Assembly: GCA_037952775.1 (NCBI GenBank) | Contig: JBANAY010000003.1 | Location: 31,062,001-31,126,000, forward strand | DNA: 64,000 nt | Direction of reading: 5' to 3' | DNA from: Clonostachys chloroleuca | Taxonomy: Eukaryota; Ascomycota; Sordariomycetes; Hypocreales; Bionectriaceae | Part shown: piece by piece, positions 12,680-24,645 of the stretch | How the letters are laid out: the number at the start of each line of letters is the position of its first letter | How positions within the stretch are numbered: position 1 is the first letter of the stretch | Notes under the pieces: model-generated | The model's database searches: none | Told to the model about the DNA's origin: nothing | Seen by the model: only the letters and a program-made list of their open reading frames with translations | Program-made: the position numbers and the translations under genes

Positions 12680-13768
12680 GTTGATCTACTTCAGTTAACT
12701 TGGTAATTGTTGGTGAGAGATTAAATTTCATGAGATAGTGAGCCTTGCCCGAGGAAATGAGGCGGGGACCTTTTGTAAGGGGATGGAGAGTCACATTTCA
12801 CAGCCACCCGTTTCTAAATATGGGTTATGCTGTTGGTTCACAGCCTGCAGATTGATATTGCAACCTGCAGCAATAGCATCCTGATGCGCGGTTTTATCAG
12901 GAGGTCAGCGCTAAAACGAATTTAAATTAGCACGCAATTACCAATCACTCACATTCAGAACCGAAAGGCTGAAATGATACTGCATACAGCCCGTTTCGTG
13001 TGGTGGATGGTCGCACACCAGCCGGCCTAGTGGTTTCTGAATCCCAAAATGATCCTTCAGCTGAACATTCAATCTACCAATAACACACATACAATGACAG
13101 GCACATTGGCAGGCACGATTTTCTGATCTCTCCATCGCGCTTTGAGTCGCTTTTCTTGGCAAGTTGACATCACCGCCACCTCGCTACATCTCTGCCATCA
13201 CGCACTAAAATCTCGATCATGTCTCATACACCCTGATGATTGTATGGGTTTGTTAAACCAGAAAACCACATTTCTTGTACACGCACTTCTAAAAAGGCTG
13301 CATGATGTGAATTCGGTACGCAGACGCAACACTGGGTGATATATACTTGATTTCGATAAACCATGTGACCTACAATGTTGATTCTAAAGGAACAAGGTGC
13401 ATCCGAAGACAAAGAACTTTAGTAGATACGAACCTTCATCTACTCGATTGATATTTAAATGGATAGCTGAAGCGCCATTTGCGTAGCCAGCTCACAGTTT
13501 TTACCAATGAGATTGGCGAGAGATCCCGGCGTAATGGAATCAGAAGAAACGGCATGATGTTATTCCGTATGCCAAAGGAATATCCAGCGTCGGCGAGAGT
13601 AATCGTATCAAAATTGAGATGTGAGAAAGACCGCAACGGTGTCTCCATATTGAAACTTTCCGGTACAAGTCGCCATATTTCGAGAAAATAGCTTCAAGTG
13701 GTAATAAATTGTCAAGGTTGAGTATTATTGCAGCACAATATGATGCATTGCTATATAAGAATAACTTA
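12680..13768. other. Intergenic, no gene seen
   Basis: 1.1 kb between the GTPase start and the reductase 3' end. Short frames on both strands lack protein-like sequence. No RNA gene found. Confidence 0.45.
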
Positions 13769-15100
13769 TCAGACTTTCTTGCTAACTGGTCCATACCAGT
13801 CATCAAATCCAAGATCCCAGCCAAACAATGGAGTGTTAATACGCTTCGCCTTACCCCTAGCAGCCAAGCCGTCTAGGAGACCCAGATCTTCCTGTGACAG
13901 TTCCACAACCTCTTTGTTGCTCACAATCCTCTTCTCGTGAACCGACTTGGGGAGAACTACTACTCCCTTATTAACGTGATAACTAATCAGCACCGTAGCC
14001 GGCGATACATTGTTCTTCTTAGCTATTCCTTGAATATCATCATCAGACATGAGAGGAGCACCTATGCACGAGAAAAGTTGCTAATTAGTCTGGAGACACC
14101 ACGCGACAAATAAGATAACACTTACCAGCTGATCCAAGTGGAGAGTATGCTTCGAGGAGAATGCCATACTTGGCACAATACTCTCTCAGCTTATGTTGGG
14201 GGAGGAAAGGGTGTAGTTCCACTTGATTGACGGCTGGAACAATTCTCCAGGTCTTGCGTAGTTCTTCTAGATATGGGATAGACCAATTTGCCACGCCAAT
14301 AGCCTTCACCTTGCCAGAGTTGTACGCTTCCTCCATCTGGCGCCAAGTCTCAGACTGATCCCACGACCTATCGACAGATCGGGTACCGTCCGGGTTAACT
14401 GGAAGGAGTTCGCTTGTCTCATTCTACATAGGTTAGCAATATTCTCACAAATGAAGATGCGCAATTATACCCAAGGAGAGATAGGATATTCTACTTACAG
14501 GGACCAAGCGAACAGGCCAGTGAATAAGCTTAGCGACTGTCAGTTCTGAATTGCATAGAAATTATAGAACGCTGGTTATGCTGATTGACATACGTATAGG
14601 TCGAGATAGTCTGTGCCTAGTGCATCAAGAGACTTTTTGAGTCCCTCTGCGACATTAGGCTGATGCGTGTTCCAAAGCTTGCTGGTCAAGAAAATCTCTT
14701 CACGAGGAACACCACTGTCTTTGATACCCTGTCCGACCTCATGTTCATTTCCTGGAGATGAAATTGACTTTATTAGCCTGGGATCTTCATATGAGTCTCC
14801 CAAAGTCTGGGTCAAATGATCATTATAACCCACCGTAAATCCTATGTGGTGGTTAGCTAGGGGAAAATACCAAATTGAGACGAAATAGAAGAAACTCACA
14901 GGGCTGCGTCAATATGGCGGTATCCTTGCTTGAGGGCGAAAGCAGCAGCCCCCGCACCTCACCAGGTTCCGATCGCCATGTTCCTTAATGGTCATTAGAG
15001 ATGTGATTATTTAATTGCACTGGGAGTTTGAAACTATACCAAGACCGACTGAGGGAATCGTTGCTCCCGTATTGAGCTTGAGGTGAGAAGCTGGAGCCAT
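13769..15100 (-). CDS. Aldo/keto reductase (glycerol dehydrogenase / GCY1-like), one frameshift
   Basis: NADP-dependent aldo/keto reductase read on the complement from ATG at 15100 (MAPASHLKLNTGATIPSVGL). It has about six short introns. Tetrad residues are visible: Asp in YRHIDAAL, Tyr in IYGNEHEVG, Lys in EEIFLTSKLWN and His in LYLIHWPVR. The family signature GVANWSIPYLEEL and the C-terminal cofactor-binding region VVVLPKSVHEKRI are present. The protein ends GFDDWYGPVSKKV. The frame is broken between TWRSEPGEV and AAAFALKQGY: the coding strand has GGGGG (C5 on the plus strand at 14949-14953), and one more G would restore GEVRGAAAFALKQG. Family members reduce aldehydes or oxidise glycerol; substrate here is inferred only. 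Either the copy is mutated or a base is missing from the sequence. Confidence 0.82.
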
Positions 15101-16542
15101 TTTGGAGTAGAAAGAATGTCCCAATATCTGGTTGAACTCAACAGGTATATTGGTAAGCTGACAAGTCGAACAAGGCTGGCTTCTGGATGTTCACTTATCA
15201 CTTCTGACTGGGGGTCGTCGTAATTTAAAGCCCGAGCTACATCGACTCGGATTTATTTTGTTGAGACGAAGTTCTAGTCCGTGGTCTTGCACATTACCCA
15301 AGGGCGGGGTAAAGGAAACACACAGGCCATGTCTATCCCTTTCCTCCAGACTCCATCTTAGGAAATCTCGCCCTGGTCGAGAATGACCAAAGTTGATCAG
15401 TACCTACATCTCAGTTCCAGGTAGGATTTCCCTGCAGAAATACTGCTTTAGGCATTTCTCCCCTGGCACTTGACGCAGTTTGTTGAGCAAGCGCCCGCTT
15501 AGCCTTTAATCACTTTACACATGAGAATGACTGCTGGAGTTGACATCCACTTCGTCAACTACCGAATTAGGAAAATGCTCGCCGACTCAGAGCACTCAAA
15601 ACGTGGGGTTGGTCCATTCAGAATCCAGCCACCATATATTGGGGAGAGAGGAGATCCACGTTAGTCCAGGGACAAACTACCAAAAAGGTAGAGAATTCGC
15701 CGGCGCTAAAGAATCGAATATCGGAGGCCTTGTGGGGATATAAAGCAGATCGGATCCAGAGATCATCTACCTAGAACGCCTAACATAAAACGAGTAATGC
15801 AGAGAAATAGTCATACGCTCCACTCATTCATAGAAACCAGCTGACCTTCTGCGGTACAGCGTCAGATCCAGGAACAGAAAGCTTTCAACGTATAGCACGC
15901 CTGGCAAATAATTAAGTTATTAACGACGTAGGTAATGCTTCGTCAGCATTTCAATATGTCCATAATCGGATTCTTCCCAAAAGGAATGACTTCTTGTACA
16001 AAGGCAAGTTGATAGAGCTAGTGTGGGTATTTCTTAATTTCCCATAAGGTCGACTTACTGTCCAAAAATTGATTTTGTAGGTTTCCGAAGACTGTCTTCA
16101 TAGCTTGCGACGAAAAGCTAGATTATGGCTTGCCTTCTCAAGCCCCGAACCTACAGGGAAACTTTCTACCTACCAAGGTTAAGAAATTTGTAAAGAGATA
16201 GCTATAGCGTAATTACTAAACTTGTAGTCCGCAGGGACGGGAAACCGCATCTCGTGCCTTGCGCCAAAGTTTAGTTTCGAGGCTAATTTGCTATAAACTT
16301 ACCCATGGTGCCGTAAAACCGAATCAGGAGCTGCCAAATAATCTGCCAAATCAGGACTTTCCGGGGTTCTAGACCTATTTTATCAGAGGGGCCACGCATG
16401 GTGTGTGTATCACATGGCAATCTGCCTATATATTACCGCAGCAGCGATATCATTGTTAGTATCGATCAGAAACGAAACAGTGTAACAAGCTCAGTAAATC
16501 AACACAACTCTTAATAGCCAAAAAAGCAATTGTTGGTCTAAT
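15101..16542. other. Intergenic, no gene seen
   Basis: 1.4 kb with stops in all frames apart from short, non-protein-like stretches. AT-rich and without obvious repeats. Confidence 0.45.
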
Positions 16543-18614
16543 CTAAATTTTGTATGGTGGAGGAGAAATACCCTCCTTTAGCGCCTTGAGTCGCAGAGCA
16601 ATCAACTTAGATACATAGCGAGTAAGCGGCAAGAACCCAACGGTTATCCACAAGTTCTTTACCCCGGATTCTCTAAAGGCGGTCTTTACCTCACCTTCCT
16701 CATCGATTCCCCAAATCGGCCCAACCTTGCTGGCGATTTCTTCACCAAGAATACCGCGGATAGACTCAATCGTGTTTGTGAACCCCGTGGCAAAGACGAC
16801 CAGATCAAAGTCCCGCTCGCGGCCACCATTCAAGATAACCTTGTCCTCTGTGAAGCTCTCAATATAGCCAGGCTCGACCTTGATCTTGCCGTTAATTATG
16901 TGTTCGCAAGCACCAGCATCAAAGTAGAAGCCACCATTACGAGTCTGCCCGAGCGTTGCGTTCCCGGTGCTTCGCTGACCACGCCATGTACGGAGACCGC
17001 GAGCATTGAGTGCATCAAGCAAAGGCTTATCCAGGCCTTCGAGTACCTTCGCATTGCGCCTGCTGAGCTCTTCTCCAGGACCCACAGGGGTCGAGAAGAA
17101 CAGACGATCTTGTTCTTCGAGAACAGGTAGGTTGCCCGTCTTGGGGTCCGGAGCATAGGCACCGAGAACACGAGGGACCGAATGGGTCAGCGACATGACA
17201 TATGTTGGGGATCTCTGAAGGAGGGTGACTTCGATCCCGCGACGCGAGCAATCAAAGGCGGTGTCGAAGCCGGAAGATGATGTCCCGACCACGCAGACCT
17301 TTTTGAAGCCCCTGGAGGAGTCGTGAGCGGTGGAGTGCCGAATTTCGCCCTTGAAGTCCTTCATTCCCGGCACGGCAGGCATCGAAGGAAGACCACAAAG
17401 TGAGGTAGCTACAATTAGCTGCTTGGGGTGAAGCACACGAGTATCCTTGCCTTCTTTGTTGATTGTGATGGTCCAGTTGCCCTCCTCGTCTTGCTTAGCG
17501 TCTATGACGGTCGACTTGGTCCAGATGTTGAGGTCCAGAGCCGAAGCATACCACTGCATATAGAGACCCTGCTTCTGAGCCGGGGTGTAAGTCGGCCAGC
17601 CCTTGGGGTAGGGGAAGTACGGCAAAGCATCAGGCCAGTGGGGGAAATGGAGGGAAAGGTATTCATAACGCTTCCTCCAGATGTCACCAATTTCATCTTT
17701 CTCGATGATCAAGTTGTCAATCCCGAGCGCTTTCAGGCGAGCTGCCATTGCTAGTCCACTTCATCACGAGAGCCAAAGGTTAGCGATACACTGACTGAGA
17801 AACGAAAGACATGAAGAATAACCTACTTTTGGCCACCGCCGATGATGAGGATTTCAGGGTTCGCGGAGTCTACATCTTGAGCTCTCTGCTTTTCCCAGCT
17901 AATTAAACCAGTCATATGCCCATCGGCTGGGGGAAGTTCGGGAAACTGGAGAAGCTCCTCAGCGACGGTGTGCATAGTGTAAATCTTCCAGCCTTCTTTC
18001 GTGAATACGGCATTGACGACAGCAGAAGCCTTAACAATCTCCGTCTCAAAGGACACAACGAACTGCAGCTGAGCATAGTCAGGGTAAGGCCTATCAACCT
18101 TGGGTGCAGGGGCGAGGAATCCAAAATTCCGGGCCTTTGTTTGGGGGAACAAGTCGCTTGCAGCTCTCAAAATGGCAGGTTGAAAGTTAAAAGTGCGGAA
18201 ATCCCATGTGTAAGACAGCTTGTCACGCCATACACCTAAATGAGAATGGGTTAAGACTGAGTTGAATTCAAGTTTTGTGATTGTTCCGTCATTCTAGAAT
18301 CAAAGCTTCAAGTCAGATGTGGACTCACCATATTCAAGGAACAAGTCTGTGAAAGCTTGGGCGTCTCCGGCTCCCATGGCATTTGAAAGATTCTTAACTA
18401 TCCCCTCGGCTTCTACCTGAGCATTGCAGTTGGACGGTATCTCAATACCAAGCACATCGGTGGTGGGGAGTGCATGGTTGTATTTGAAGTCATACATGAA
18501 ATCATCTGCAACAGGGGGCTTAGGGATCTCATGATGTGTGACGGTGACCTCTGATTTGGCGTCGAGAGCAGGGCCCTCGATAACAGAGACGGACTCGACC
18601 ACTGTAGAAGCCAT
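16543..18614 (-). CDS. FAD/NAD(P)-dependent monooxygenase (FMO-like) with NTF2-like N-terminus
   Basis: Three exons on the complement (18614-18329, 18235-17827, 17758-16543) add to 636 residues with all phases correct. Residues 1 to about 200 form an NTF2/SnoaL-like region (for example AGDAQAFTDLFLEYGVWRDKL and a middle part ending in EELLQFPELP). The flavoprotein part follows: dinucleotide motif EILIIGGGQNGLAMAARL with the FAD acidic residue in LIIEK, a WRKRYEYLSLHFP segment typical of FMO/YUCCA relatives, a second nucleotide site VCVVGTSSSGFDTAFDCSR, and the late FMO motif VVFATGFTNT. Fungal proteins of this length and layout are annotated as flavin-containing monooxygenases; the substrate is unknown. 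No signal peptide or membrane helix is seen. The gene is divergent from the Gfo/Idh gene at 19907. Confidence 0.87.
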
Positions 18615-19906
18615 TGCGCTGTGTTCTTAGATTGGCTTGAGGCAAAGAAGATTTAACAGGTAGAGTTGCTGATAAAGTCGTACTTGTTGACGTTGAGTCT
18701 CATGGTATTCTTATAGAGTTGAAGGATGGCACATGTAGCGAAAAGGGTAAAAAAAAAAAAAAGCATGATTGTAGTAGCAGTCAACTCTTTGCCTCTCACA
18801 TGCCCATCGTACGTTTTGCATTACCCTGCCCGCCAGTTAATGTCGAAACGGCCTGATTTCTACACATTGTGTGAGGTTCTCAAGGTATGGAAACTGTCGA
18901 AAATGGAAATTCTGCCCGGCCCTCTCGTCTCACCCCACCGGGCCAATGGATGCTGTAGAGTTTATGCACGCCCACAAGCGTTAAGAACGGGTCTGTGTTG
19001 ATTCAGTTCCTCGTGTGCAATTTCCTAGAGAAAGCGCATTCAGCTTTTTCACACCCTACCTTGACGGAATAGCACATTTTCCCAATCCAGTTGATACGTT
19101 TGGCTGATGTTGTCACAAATCTGGGGCAGCTCTGGGGTATCACCTGCCCAGTGTCTCCGCACATCGGCGGTAAATCTCCTGTTTGGGTAGTTTGCAATCT
19201 TGGAAACAATTTCAATCACACGCCTCTTATGTGTCGAGTCGGCGACCTCATGCTTGTCTTGGTAGTGGAATCTACGAGACAGGCTCTAACCCCACGGTTT
19301 TCTCTCCGATTTTTGCCTGACTTGGTGGTTTGCCGTCTATTTCCCTAGGTAATACAGGGTCCAGCCAAAACCCTTCTTTTTGGCTGCTGTTAGGCTGGTT
19401 GTGAGGAGACAACAAACAATCAGTAGACTCTGAGGACATGTCCGCCTTGAATCAATATTGCCTGTAGGGGAACTTTGCTGTCTCGCGGAGAGAATTTCCT
19501 TATCCAAAGTCTCAATGACGTGATCTAGGAATCTATTTGCCGCAGTTAAAGATTTTCGAAACTTTGAGGCCGCCAAGTTCCCCGCCTCCCTTGGACACCC
19601 CAAGATGCTGCAGCTCCAACTCGAGGCGGGGGCCATCAAATACCGCGTGATGGGAACGGCTAAGCCAGTCCCAGATTACTGAAATTTTTATTGACTCTCC
19701 TCCGTAGTTCGTTCAACTTTCAGTCACATCGATACGCAACTATTATATATCACATGAGCAACCTCTCGCCTCTGTCATATTCCCACTTCATCACCCATCA
19801 ACCCCTAATATTCATTCCCCGACCGTCACACTTGAGTCACCTTTACCAACAACAAAGCTCCACGAAATCCAAGCACTGGGATCACTGGTTACCAGATATC
19901 ACCACA
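18615..19906. other. Divergent intergenic region with a poly-A tract
   Basis: 1.3 kb between the divergent monooxygenase and Gfo/Idh genes; it must hold both promoters. There is a run of about 14 A near 18749-18762 and a TATA-like TATTATATATC near 19741. No gene recognised. Confidence 0.5.
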
Positions 19907-21218
19907 ATGGTTGCTGAACTTCGTCGCCTCAAATTTGCCCTGTTCGGCTTGGGCCGCCTGGGTGTTATTCGTGCCAATATCCTTGCCTACCAACAACCTC
20001 TAATTGAACTGGTCGCTGTCTGCGATACTAAGCCTGGTACTGATAAATGGGCCGCAGAAAATCTCCCTAGCACGGTTAAGCACTTTACCGACCCAGACGA
20101 ATGCTTAAGGCACAGCGGAGCTGAGGCCATCCTCATTTGCACTGCAACTGCTACCCATGCTCCCCTGATCATCAAGGCTGTTGATCTGGGTTTACATGTC
20201 ATGTGTGAAAAGCCCATTTCTGTGGATGTCGTCACAACAGCTGCCGTGGTCGAGAAAGTTTCGTCCCGACCTGATCTCAAGTTTCTGGTCCCTTTCACAC
20301 GCCGATGTAAGTGCCTATGCTACAAATTCCATTCCCCCCTCACAAAAAAAGTTGGAGAGTTTGTAAGGCTAATTGTCCCTAGATGACAAGTCTTACCGTG
20401 AGGCGAAGGCTTTGGTTGAGAGTGGCGAGCTTGGTGATGTCCACGCCGTTGAGACTTTCATGAGTGATGTACAAGATCCTGCGGGTAAGAATCTGGTTAC
20501 TATTTTGTAATTGCTATGTGGCATGCACTCATCTGATTCTTCCTTCACCTTAGGGAACTTCGTAGAATTTGCGGCACATTCTGGCGGTATCTTTCTTGAT
20601 ATGGGCATCCATCATGTAAGCGTTGTGTTTTAGATTACCTTCTTCGGGCGGGCAGCAAACATTGGCTAAATAACACTTTCTACACCACAGATTGACACTG
20701 GTCGGTATTTGCTAGATGTCAAGTCGGGCCTTAAGAACCCCAAAAAGCAAGTCAAAAGGGTCGTTGCGATGGGCCAGCGAGCTGTCTACGATGACCTGGC
20801 TGCGTTTGGCGATGCCGATAATGCGTATGGCCTAGTTGAGTTCTCTAACGGCAAGATCTGGACTACTCATCTCGCCAGAACCACAACAAACGGTTTTGAG
20901 GATTCAACCCGCGTCTGTGGCACAAAGGCACACTCCATCGTCAGCGGCGTGAGCAATGTTGAGATCCGCGACCAGCACGGAGTTCGCAAGCGCACAGTGC
21001 CCGACGCCTTCCAACTCTTTCCAGAGACCTTCCTTACCGACATTACTGAGTTCTCCAACGCCGTTCTCTTCAACAAGCCTTTGACGTGTCTTGCCGAAGA
21101 TGCTTTCGAGGCGGGTAAGATTTGCACCGCCTTGCAGAACTCATTCCGTACCGGGTTACCTGTGTACTTTGATGAGAACGGTTTCCCTATTCTTGAAAAT
21201 GTTACAAATGGACAATAG
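19907..21218 (+). CDS. Gfo/Idh/MocA oxidoreductase (myo-inositol 2-dehydrogenase-like)
   Basis: Four exons (19907-20306, 20383-20484, 20554-20615, 20691-21218) give 363 residues without interruption. The Rossmann motif LKFALFGLGRLGVIRANIL is at the N-terminus; AILICTATATHAPLI and the family signature LHVMCEKPIS, with the conserved EKP, follow. The motif GGIFLDMGIHHIDTGRYLL provides the D-x-x-x-H/D active-site histidines. The first ATG at 19907 has a good context (CCACAATGG) and lies directly before the Rossmann motif, so the upstream in-frame extension was not used. Members oxidise sugars or inositol with NAD(P); the closest general match is myo-inositol 2-dehydrogenase (scyllo/chiro-inositol catabolism), but substrate cannot be set from sequence alone. 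Confidence 0.87.
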
Positions 21219-21975
21219 AAATTGCGCTGGCTATTGTGTACTTGAGATAGAGCTAGACATCGAAGTTGCACTTATCTAATCAAATCAAATCAAATCAAAC
21301 ATTAGAGAGTGTTTCGCATCTCTTGCCCCACATCGTGATTCATCCTATTAATTTACAGTTTCCGAAGATCTCGGTCGGATAATCATCTTTTTAGGGAAAC
21401 AGAGCGCGAAGAAAACATGCCATATAACTAACTGCTCGTCATTTAATGCCGATACAGGCCCGTAGCCAACCGCCGGCGCGGGTAACCCGCCGCCCCGTAT
21501 CTAGATGAGGCGTCCTTGGAATGATAGACAACCAGTGTTGTTTTGTCTCTCTGGTTGGGCACCAAGACGCTGACCTGGCATCCCAAAACGTTCACGTGCA
21601 ACGTTGCGTCTCACCGAGGCGAACCATCTATTGGTCCCCCACGCATGAAATCATGACACCCGTGTCACAAGGAAAGTCAATTTTGTAAACGAGCCCAAGG
21701 CTTGCAGTACATCCCTGGTCAATTGGCTGATAGCAGCTCCGTTGCTTTATATCGGGCAGAACTCGCAAATACCCAAACACTTATCCTATTCATTTGTCGC
21801 GACGCCGGTATGTCAATTTACAAATGCGCTCACACTCCTCAGTCGATTCAGGCCGCCTTGCTGCCTGTGTCCAGGTCTATTAGTAGGATGAAATGTTGAG
21901 TGTTTCTTTCACTGCTCTCGACAGAAACACTAACCTCATTCTCGATTTTTTCCACGCTCTCAACCATCAGACATT
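21219..21975. other. Intergenic with short pentanucleotide repeat
   Basis: 757 bp. It starts with four copies of AATCA and ends in a pyrimidine-rich leader (TTCTCGATTTTTTCCACGC) before the next start. No gene seen. Confidence 0.5.
21278..21297 (+). repeat. (AATCA)4 microsatellite
   Basis: Four perfect tandem copies of AATCA in the 3' flank of the Gfo/Idh gene. Confidence 0.9.
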
Positions 21976-22914
21976 ATGCCGAATAACTCCTCTCATATCT
22001 CTGCCGGAGCGCAGCGTGCGCTACAAAATTTCACCAACAGAACTGTAAATGGTCAGCATATAACGACTATTTGCAACGAAGGCACTATTATCATACCGAC
22101 GGATATTGGTGGCGGCAATAACATTGCAATTTACAACGACGGCACAGTCGACATGCCAACAGGCGCAAGCGGCGGCAAGAAGACGACGAAACACAGTGAG
22201 CCCGGCAAATTCAGTACTGTAAAGCGCAGTAGAGAAAGTCATGATAGGAGCCACAGGAAGCACCATCGCACTCGTGACGAAACCAAAGGGTACGACTATA
22301 GAAACGATAACGCAGCCTACGGCTATACCAATGATGCCTTCATCGAACCCAGCCCTATTGCAAACGATTGGACCAAGCATGGAAACTACAATGGAGCGGA
22401 TAATTATCATCATGGCACTTCTAACGGAAACCAGCTTATCGGTACAGATCATACATGGAACAACAACAACTTCGGCATACATAATGCACCGGGAGGCCAG
22501 GTTTCCGTGCCACCAGGTTCTACCAACGGCAATAATATTGCAATATACAATGCACCCACCGGCAAGATTGTAATGCCAGCCAATGTAGCCGACACCAACA
22601 ACCTTGCCATACACAATGCGCCGAACGGAAAGATTATCATGCCAACAAGTGGTGCCAACGGCAGTCACAAGAAAGCAGCCAAGTGCGGGCGTTGTAGAGA
22701 AAGATTCGCGACCCGTGAAGATAAGCAGGCACATCGCCAAGCACATCCCCAATCTTGTAAAATTCATAGCAAATGCTTCAAGAGCTGGAGGGACCATAAC
22801 GACAGGTACTCTCATTCCTACTGTGGGGTGGCGGATTGTGAGAGGGCGGGAGTGGACTACGGGACTAATGCCAGATATATGCAACATTTTCACGGAAGAC
22901 ATAATTTGTACTAG
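21976..22914 (+). CDS. Unrecognised zinc-finger protein with 20-22-residue Asn/Gly repeats
   Basis: Single-exon frame of 312 residues that I cannot assign to a named family. Residues 28-67 hold two 20-residue repeats and residues 164-229 three 22-residue repeats with consensus NN-[IL]-A-I-[YH]-N-A-P-x-G-K-I-[VI]-M-P. A basic, His/Arg-rich linker (about 68-110) and an Asn/Tyr/Gly-rich linker (about 110-163) separate the blocks. The C-terminus has three Cys/His clusters: a canonical C237-x2-C240-x12-H253-x3-H257 finger, C261/C267/H274/H280, and C283-x4-C288-x15-H304-x4-H309. No signal peptide or membrane helix. The alternating hydrophobic/polar pattern with Asn and Gly turns suggests stacked beta-arches (solenoid or amyloid-like), and the fingers suggest nucleic-acid or protein binding; both are inference. 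Start chosen as the only ATG ahead of the first repeat, after a pyrimidine-rich leader. Confidence 0.72.
   Translation: MPNNSSHISAGAQRALQNFTNRTVNGQHITTICNEGTIIIPTDIGGGNNIAIYNDGTVDMPTGASGGKKTTKHSEPGKFSTVKRSRESHDRSHRKHHRTRDETKGYDYRNDNAAYGYTNDAFIEPSPIANDWTKHGNYNGADNYHHGTSNGNQLIGTDHTWNNNNFGIHNAPGGQVSVPPGSTNGNNIAIYNAPTGKIVMPANVADTNNLAIHNAPNGKIIMPTSGANGSHKKAAKCGRCRERFATREDKQAHRQAHPQSCKIHSKCFKSWRDHNDRYSHSYCGVADCERAGVDYGTNARYMQHFHGRHNLY
22465..22662 (+). repeat. Three tandem 66-bp coding repeats
   Basis: In-frame tandem units starting at 22465, 22531 and 22597, each coding 22 residues that begin NNFGIHNAP, NNIAIYNAP or NNLAIHNAP. The DNA is diverged (different synonymous codons), so this is an old duplication kept at protein level. 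Confidence 0.8.
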
Positions 22915-24645
22915 GGATTACCTGTACGGGTCTACACAGACTAGGGGACCTTCGTCTTTTTAGGAGCTTAAGCATTCTTTTCTCTTGCAGTCCTAGATAA
23001 GAAGTAGTGTTAGCATCTTGCTTCAACCTAGCTCCAAGAACCCAGAGCCTAGCTCAACGGTTCCTCACGGGGCACGGGTCCGGAGCTGTTTGGTTCGCTT
23101 GACGATATACATACGACACGTCTGCTGAAGGTCGGGCCTTGTGGAGTTTTCTCAAAGCGTTGTGTTAGGCTCATCTTGGCTACTTAGGTTTCAGCTTTAG
23201 CCTTCACGAGGTCGATGCAAGAGTAATATGAATTACTGACAAAGATGTAATCTAACAATCTATCACTGTAATAAATACTATGAGGGGGGATAAAAGCCTG
23301 ATTTCAGTTGAACATCTAGCATTTGATCACATCCAGAAGGCAACAGTAGACCATGCTCCAAGCGCACAAAGGAGTTATAAACTATGATGTATTTTGTCCT
23401 CGTAAGACCGGGTCTGTCATGCAATAGTGAAAAAAACAAAACTCCTCACCTCAGATTAGTACGCACTATATTAGATTTCTCTATTCAAAAGCATAGATCT
23501 AAGTCTTTGCTCACAACTGGCCGCCCAAATCTGAATAGGACAGCACGATATAGGGTAGCTCGGAATTAGCGAAACTCGAAGCGGTTTGGCCCCAGCCAAG
23601 TGCCACCAGACATCCATATCAGCAGGGGGAAGAGAACAAAAACAAACATGAAGGTGAAGTCTATGCAAAAACCTATCCCGGGAGGGAAGAGAATCGAGGT
23701 TAGGAGGGGTTGTTGGGGAATTGGCAATCAGTGAAAGGGTGCCTGATTTCGATCAACAACTTGTACATTGTGCAACTCCGCTTAGTCCAAACCCCTGCTG
23801 AAATATACCCCACGTCCTTTTGTTATGAAAGATCGCGTCTACAACGCTAGAAGCCCGTTCAAGCACAAGATGACTTTATGACGCACAGTTATGAAGTGCA
23901 TATTCCGCTCAGCCAGGCATCAAGAGCACATTTGTGCTGCAACTGCATCGGTTGCTGTAGTGCTCACATTTGAGCTGAGCATCACGAGGGCTGCACGTGA
24001 TTAATATGCACGATGCATGCAGCTCGACCCCAGCTCGACCCAGCCACCAGTCAGGCTTTTTCGCTCGACGCTCAAGGCGGCTGAGCTGAATCGATCAGAT
24101 CACTGCGTGTTCCACAGAGTTGAAAAATCCCCCGCCCGCCGGCCAACGACAGCATTGGGCATGGGAACCTCGCTTCTATCCGTCGGGAGATCGATCAACA
24201 GTGAAAGCAGCCTGTAGTATTTGATCCGAAACGCCAGAGATCAGCCCCTGACGCCCTGCCGAACCCATCAAATGCCCCCAACACGAGTGGCGAATATGCC
24301 ACCGTCCAGCCGACCTGCCCTGGATGAGCCCACGGTCCAGCGCATATCTTTGAAGTGAGACACCAAAGCCTACAGCATTCATGCCACAATTGGGATTAAC
24401 ACTTGAGGCTAACGTGACTGCCAAGTCCCAAATTGAGCGATACACAGCGAGCTAGCCAAGGTGCTCACCCAACAACATATGCAGCCCTCCAGGATCATGG
24501 TGTTGGTTCTGGACGGGCAAAGGCAAGTAAAACAACCCTCAATAGTAGTTTGTAATCATCTCACTGACTGCGATTACAGGCTGATGAGCTCCAGCTGTAG
24601 TATGTGCAAGAAACGAACAGACCCTCTCCATCATCTGCCTAACAC
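22915..24645. other. Intergenic, no gene seen; may hold missing 5' exon
   Basis: 1.7 kb. Short frames only. The stretch 24497-24530 reads MVLVLDGQRQ followed by a possible GTAAAA donor and then ADELQL just before a TAG; this resembles the usual start of CorA-like fungal proteins and could be a lost or differently spliced first exon of the next gene. A short direct repeat of CAGCTCGACCC occurs near 24019-24040. Confidence 0.4.

Noticed and set aside
22021..22902. 293-residue open frame on the minus strand
   Set aside because: Exactly antisense to the repeat/zinc-finger gene; its composition (Val/Ile/Met-rich, periodic) mirrors the Asn/Gly repeats and there is no independent coding signal.
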